Shown here: piece by piece, positions 62,950 to 64,000 of the stretch
How positions within the stretch are numbered: the stretch's first letter is position 1
Layout: every line of letters begins with the position of its first letter
Assembly (NCBI GenBank): GCA_949316495.1
Contig: OX439010.1
Coordinates: 5,151,001 to 5,215,000, forward strand
DNA: 64,000 bases
Direction: 5' to 3'
Source of the DNA: Amphiduros pacificus
Taxonomy: Eukaryota; Annelida; Polychaeta; Phyllodocida; Hesionidae
The notes under the pieces: model-generated
What the model was told of the DNA's origin: nothing
What the model saw: the letters and a program-made list of their open reading frames with translations, nothing else
Databases searched by the model: none
Made by a program: the position numbers and the translations under genes

Positions 62950-63637
62950 GTAAGTACTGAAAAATTATATATTTCCTATCACAAATATTATCGGCAAAAC
63001 TTTCACAAAAATCTTCACAAAAGAAAAGTATCACAAGAATTTTTTAATCACAAAAATCTTTTCAGAGAAGAAAAGTTTCTTAAAAATCTTAATACTGTGA
63101 TCTGATACTGATTATTTCTAACAATATTTCTCGTGCGGGGAATATTGACAATCAGATATCAGATTAGCTGTCTGAATTCTTAAAATTTAATATTAACATT
63201 ATTTCAAACGTAAGATAGATTTCTAAATTAGTGTTTCTCGTGCGGGGAATACTACCTATCTTATTTTTGAAATATTGAATTATTACAATACAAATTATCA
63301 CATCATAATACAAAATTCAACTGTTGTTTGGTTATTTCTAACAATATTTCTCGTGCGGGGAATATTGGCAATCAATCAACAGGTGGAAGTTATTAAATCT
63401 TGAAAAATATTCTATTTTGGTTATAATATTGAACCTGCATCATACTGAGCAAATTTTTTCTATATATAGCATTAAATCCTACTGACACTAATCTGTATAA
63501 ATTTTCTTGAACATAACTCGCACACTACACTAAGCTGTTTCTGAACCTGAAATAAACTGTGCATATTAATTCTAAGGATAAACAACTTGAAATAGACAAA
63601 TAAACAAGAATTCTGTTTTGTTATATGCATTTTACAG
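62950..63637 (+). other. Candidate 5'-UTR intron
   Basis: The donor ttgca/gtaagtactg at 62950 and the acceptor ttatatgcattttacag ending at 63637 both fit the consensus well. Splicing would place the leader directly before the ATG at 63653. It contains the three RNA stem-loop modules. Confidence 0.4.
63100..63382 (+). ncRNA. Three tandem RNA stem-loop modules with covarying stems
   Basis: Module 1 spans 63100-63164, module 2 63201-63273 and module 3 63321-63382. Each has an outer stem, a 5' internal loop containing atttcta, an 11-bp inner stem and a GTGC tetraloop. The inner stems are CAATATTTCTC/GGGGAATATTG (modules 1 and 3) and TAGTGTTTCTC/GGGGAATACTA (module 2). The outer stems differ: ATCTGATA-CTGATT with AATCAG-a-TATCAGAT; TAAGATAG with CTATCTTA, extended by ATTTCAAA with TTTGAAAT; and CTGTTG...GGTT with AATC...CAACAG. 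The T-G pairs at stem positions 8 and 10 form only in plus-strand RNA. The pairing is seen directly; the role is unknown. Confidence 0.75.
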
Positions 63638-63652
63638 ATTCTAATAGCAACA

Positions 63653-64000
63653 ATGGCAACAAGTGATATGAATGACGGCATCGATAACACCCAAGAGGGC
63701 GACGCAGCCACCCTTGACACAAGTGCGGGGCAAACGCGCCAAACTAAGGCATCTGCGCCAAAAAAACAGATGACACTCACAAAGATGAATGAAAGACTCA
63801 GAAATGATATTGACAATCTAAGAGAAGAACTGAATGTTATAAATCAAGATTTGGATAGGAAGAATGTATTAATTGAAGAACTAATGGAAGTAAAAGAAAA
63901 ATGCAATTATGATTGTAAGCCGGAATTAGATTATTATAAGAACAAATTGGCAGAGGTAAAAATTGAGTCAGAAGGTAAAGATGCTGAAATTGCCAGATTA
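63653..64000 (+). CDS. N-terminus of an unidentified coiled-coil protein, cut by the window edge
   Basis: An ATG at 63653 opens a frame of 116 codons that is still open at the window end. The first ~38 residues are acidic, then Thr/Gln/Lys-rich (GDAATLDTSAG, ASAPKKQMTLTK). From about residue 40 the sequence is a strongly charged heptad-type coiled coil (NERLRNDIDNLREELNVI, VLIEELMEVKEK, AEIARL). No known domain is recognised. It could be a host coiled-coil gene or the start of a Gag-like protein of an inserted retroelement. The candidate intron ends 16 bases upstream of the ATG. Confidence 0.5.
   Translation, partial: MATSDMNDGIDNTQEGDAATLDTSAGQTRQTKASAPKKQMTLTKMNERLRNDIDNLREELNVINQDLDRKNVLIEELMEVKEKCNYDCKPELDYYKNKLAEVKIESEGKDAEIARL

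Overview
The window is AT-rich metazoan DNA. Spliced genes with GT-AG introns, a tRNA-derived SINE, two LINE families, DNA transposons with inverted ends and many minisatellites all point to an animal. A FMRFamide-receptor-like GPCR, a CYP2-clan P450 and a Nimb/I-like LINE suggest a lophotrochozoan, most likely a mollusc and perhaps a bivalve; the species assignment is inference.

Layout. Most of the window is a tandem triplication of one unit. Unit A runs from about 1 to 18240, unit B from 18241 to 34078 and unit C from 34079 to 62101. Each is about 14-16 kb once later insertions are removed. The order inside a unit is: 27-bp minisatellite, 14-bp minisatellite, GPCR or its remnant, 41-bp array, a second decayed GPCR tail that became a 15-bp QPKQY-coding array, 20-bp minisatellite, spacer, 38/39-bp minisatellite, reverse-strand SINE, five-exon P450 gene, then two more minisatellites. 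B and C are the closest pair. They share the GPCR deletion, a 21-bp duplication at the P450 start and a nested 1.5-kb duplication; A is the outlier.

Genes. Only unit B carries a P450 that looks whole (494 aa over five exons, all signature motifs present). Unit A lost nearly all of exon 1, and unit C has two nonsense codons in exon 2. Only unit A keeps an intact single-exon GPCR (343 aa); B and C keep its last ~78 bases. No functional link between receptor and P450 is shown beyond travelling in the same duplicated unit.

Insertions are dated by empty sites in sister units. Unit A has a 3.1-kb inverted-repeat element and a solo LTR-like fossil. Unit B has a 398-bp MITE. Unit C has a near-complete Nimb/I-like LINE (5.76 kb), a CR1/L2-like LINE (2.95 kb, 5'-truncated) and a 5.47-kb CACTA-like element in P450 intron 1. 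The last holds a 191-bp satellite and six perfect AGGTCA-A-TGACCT palindromes, the classic nuclear-receptor IR1 site.

The array breaks at 62101. Beyond it lies unrelated sequence with a candidate 5'-UTR intron and the start of a coiled-coil ORF running off the window. Inside the candidate intron are three consecutive RNA stem-loop modules. They share an identical distal stem end and tetraloop, while their other stem bases change in compensating pairs. This is the strongest sign of an undescribed structured RNA in the window.
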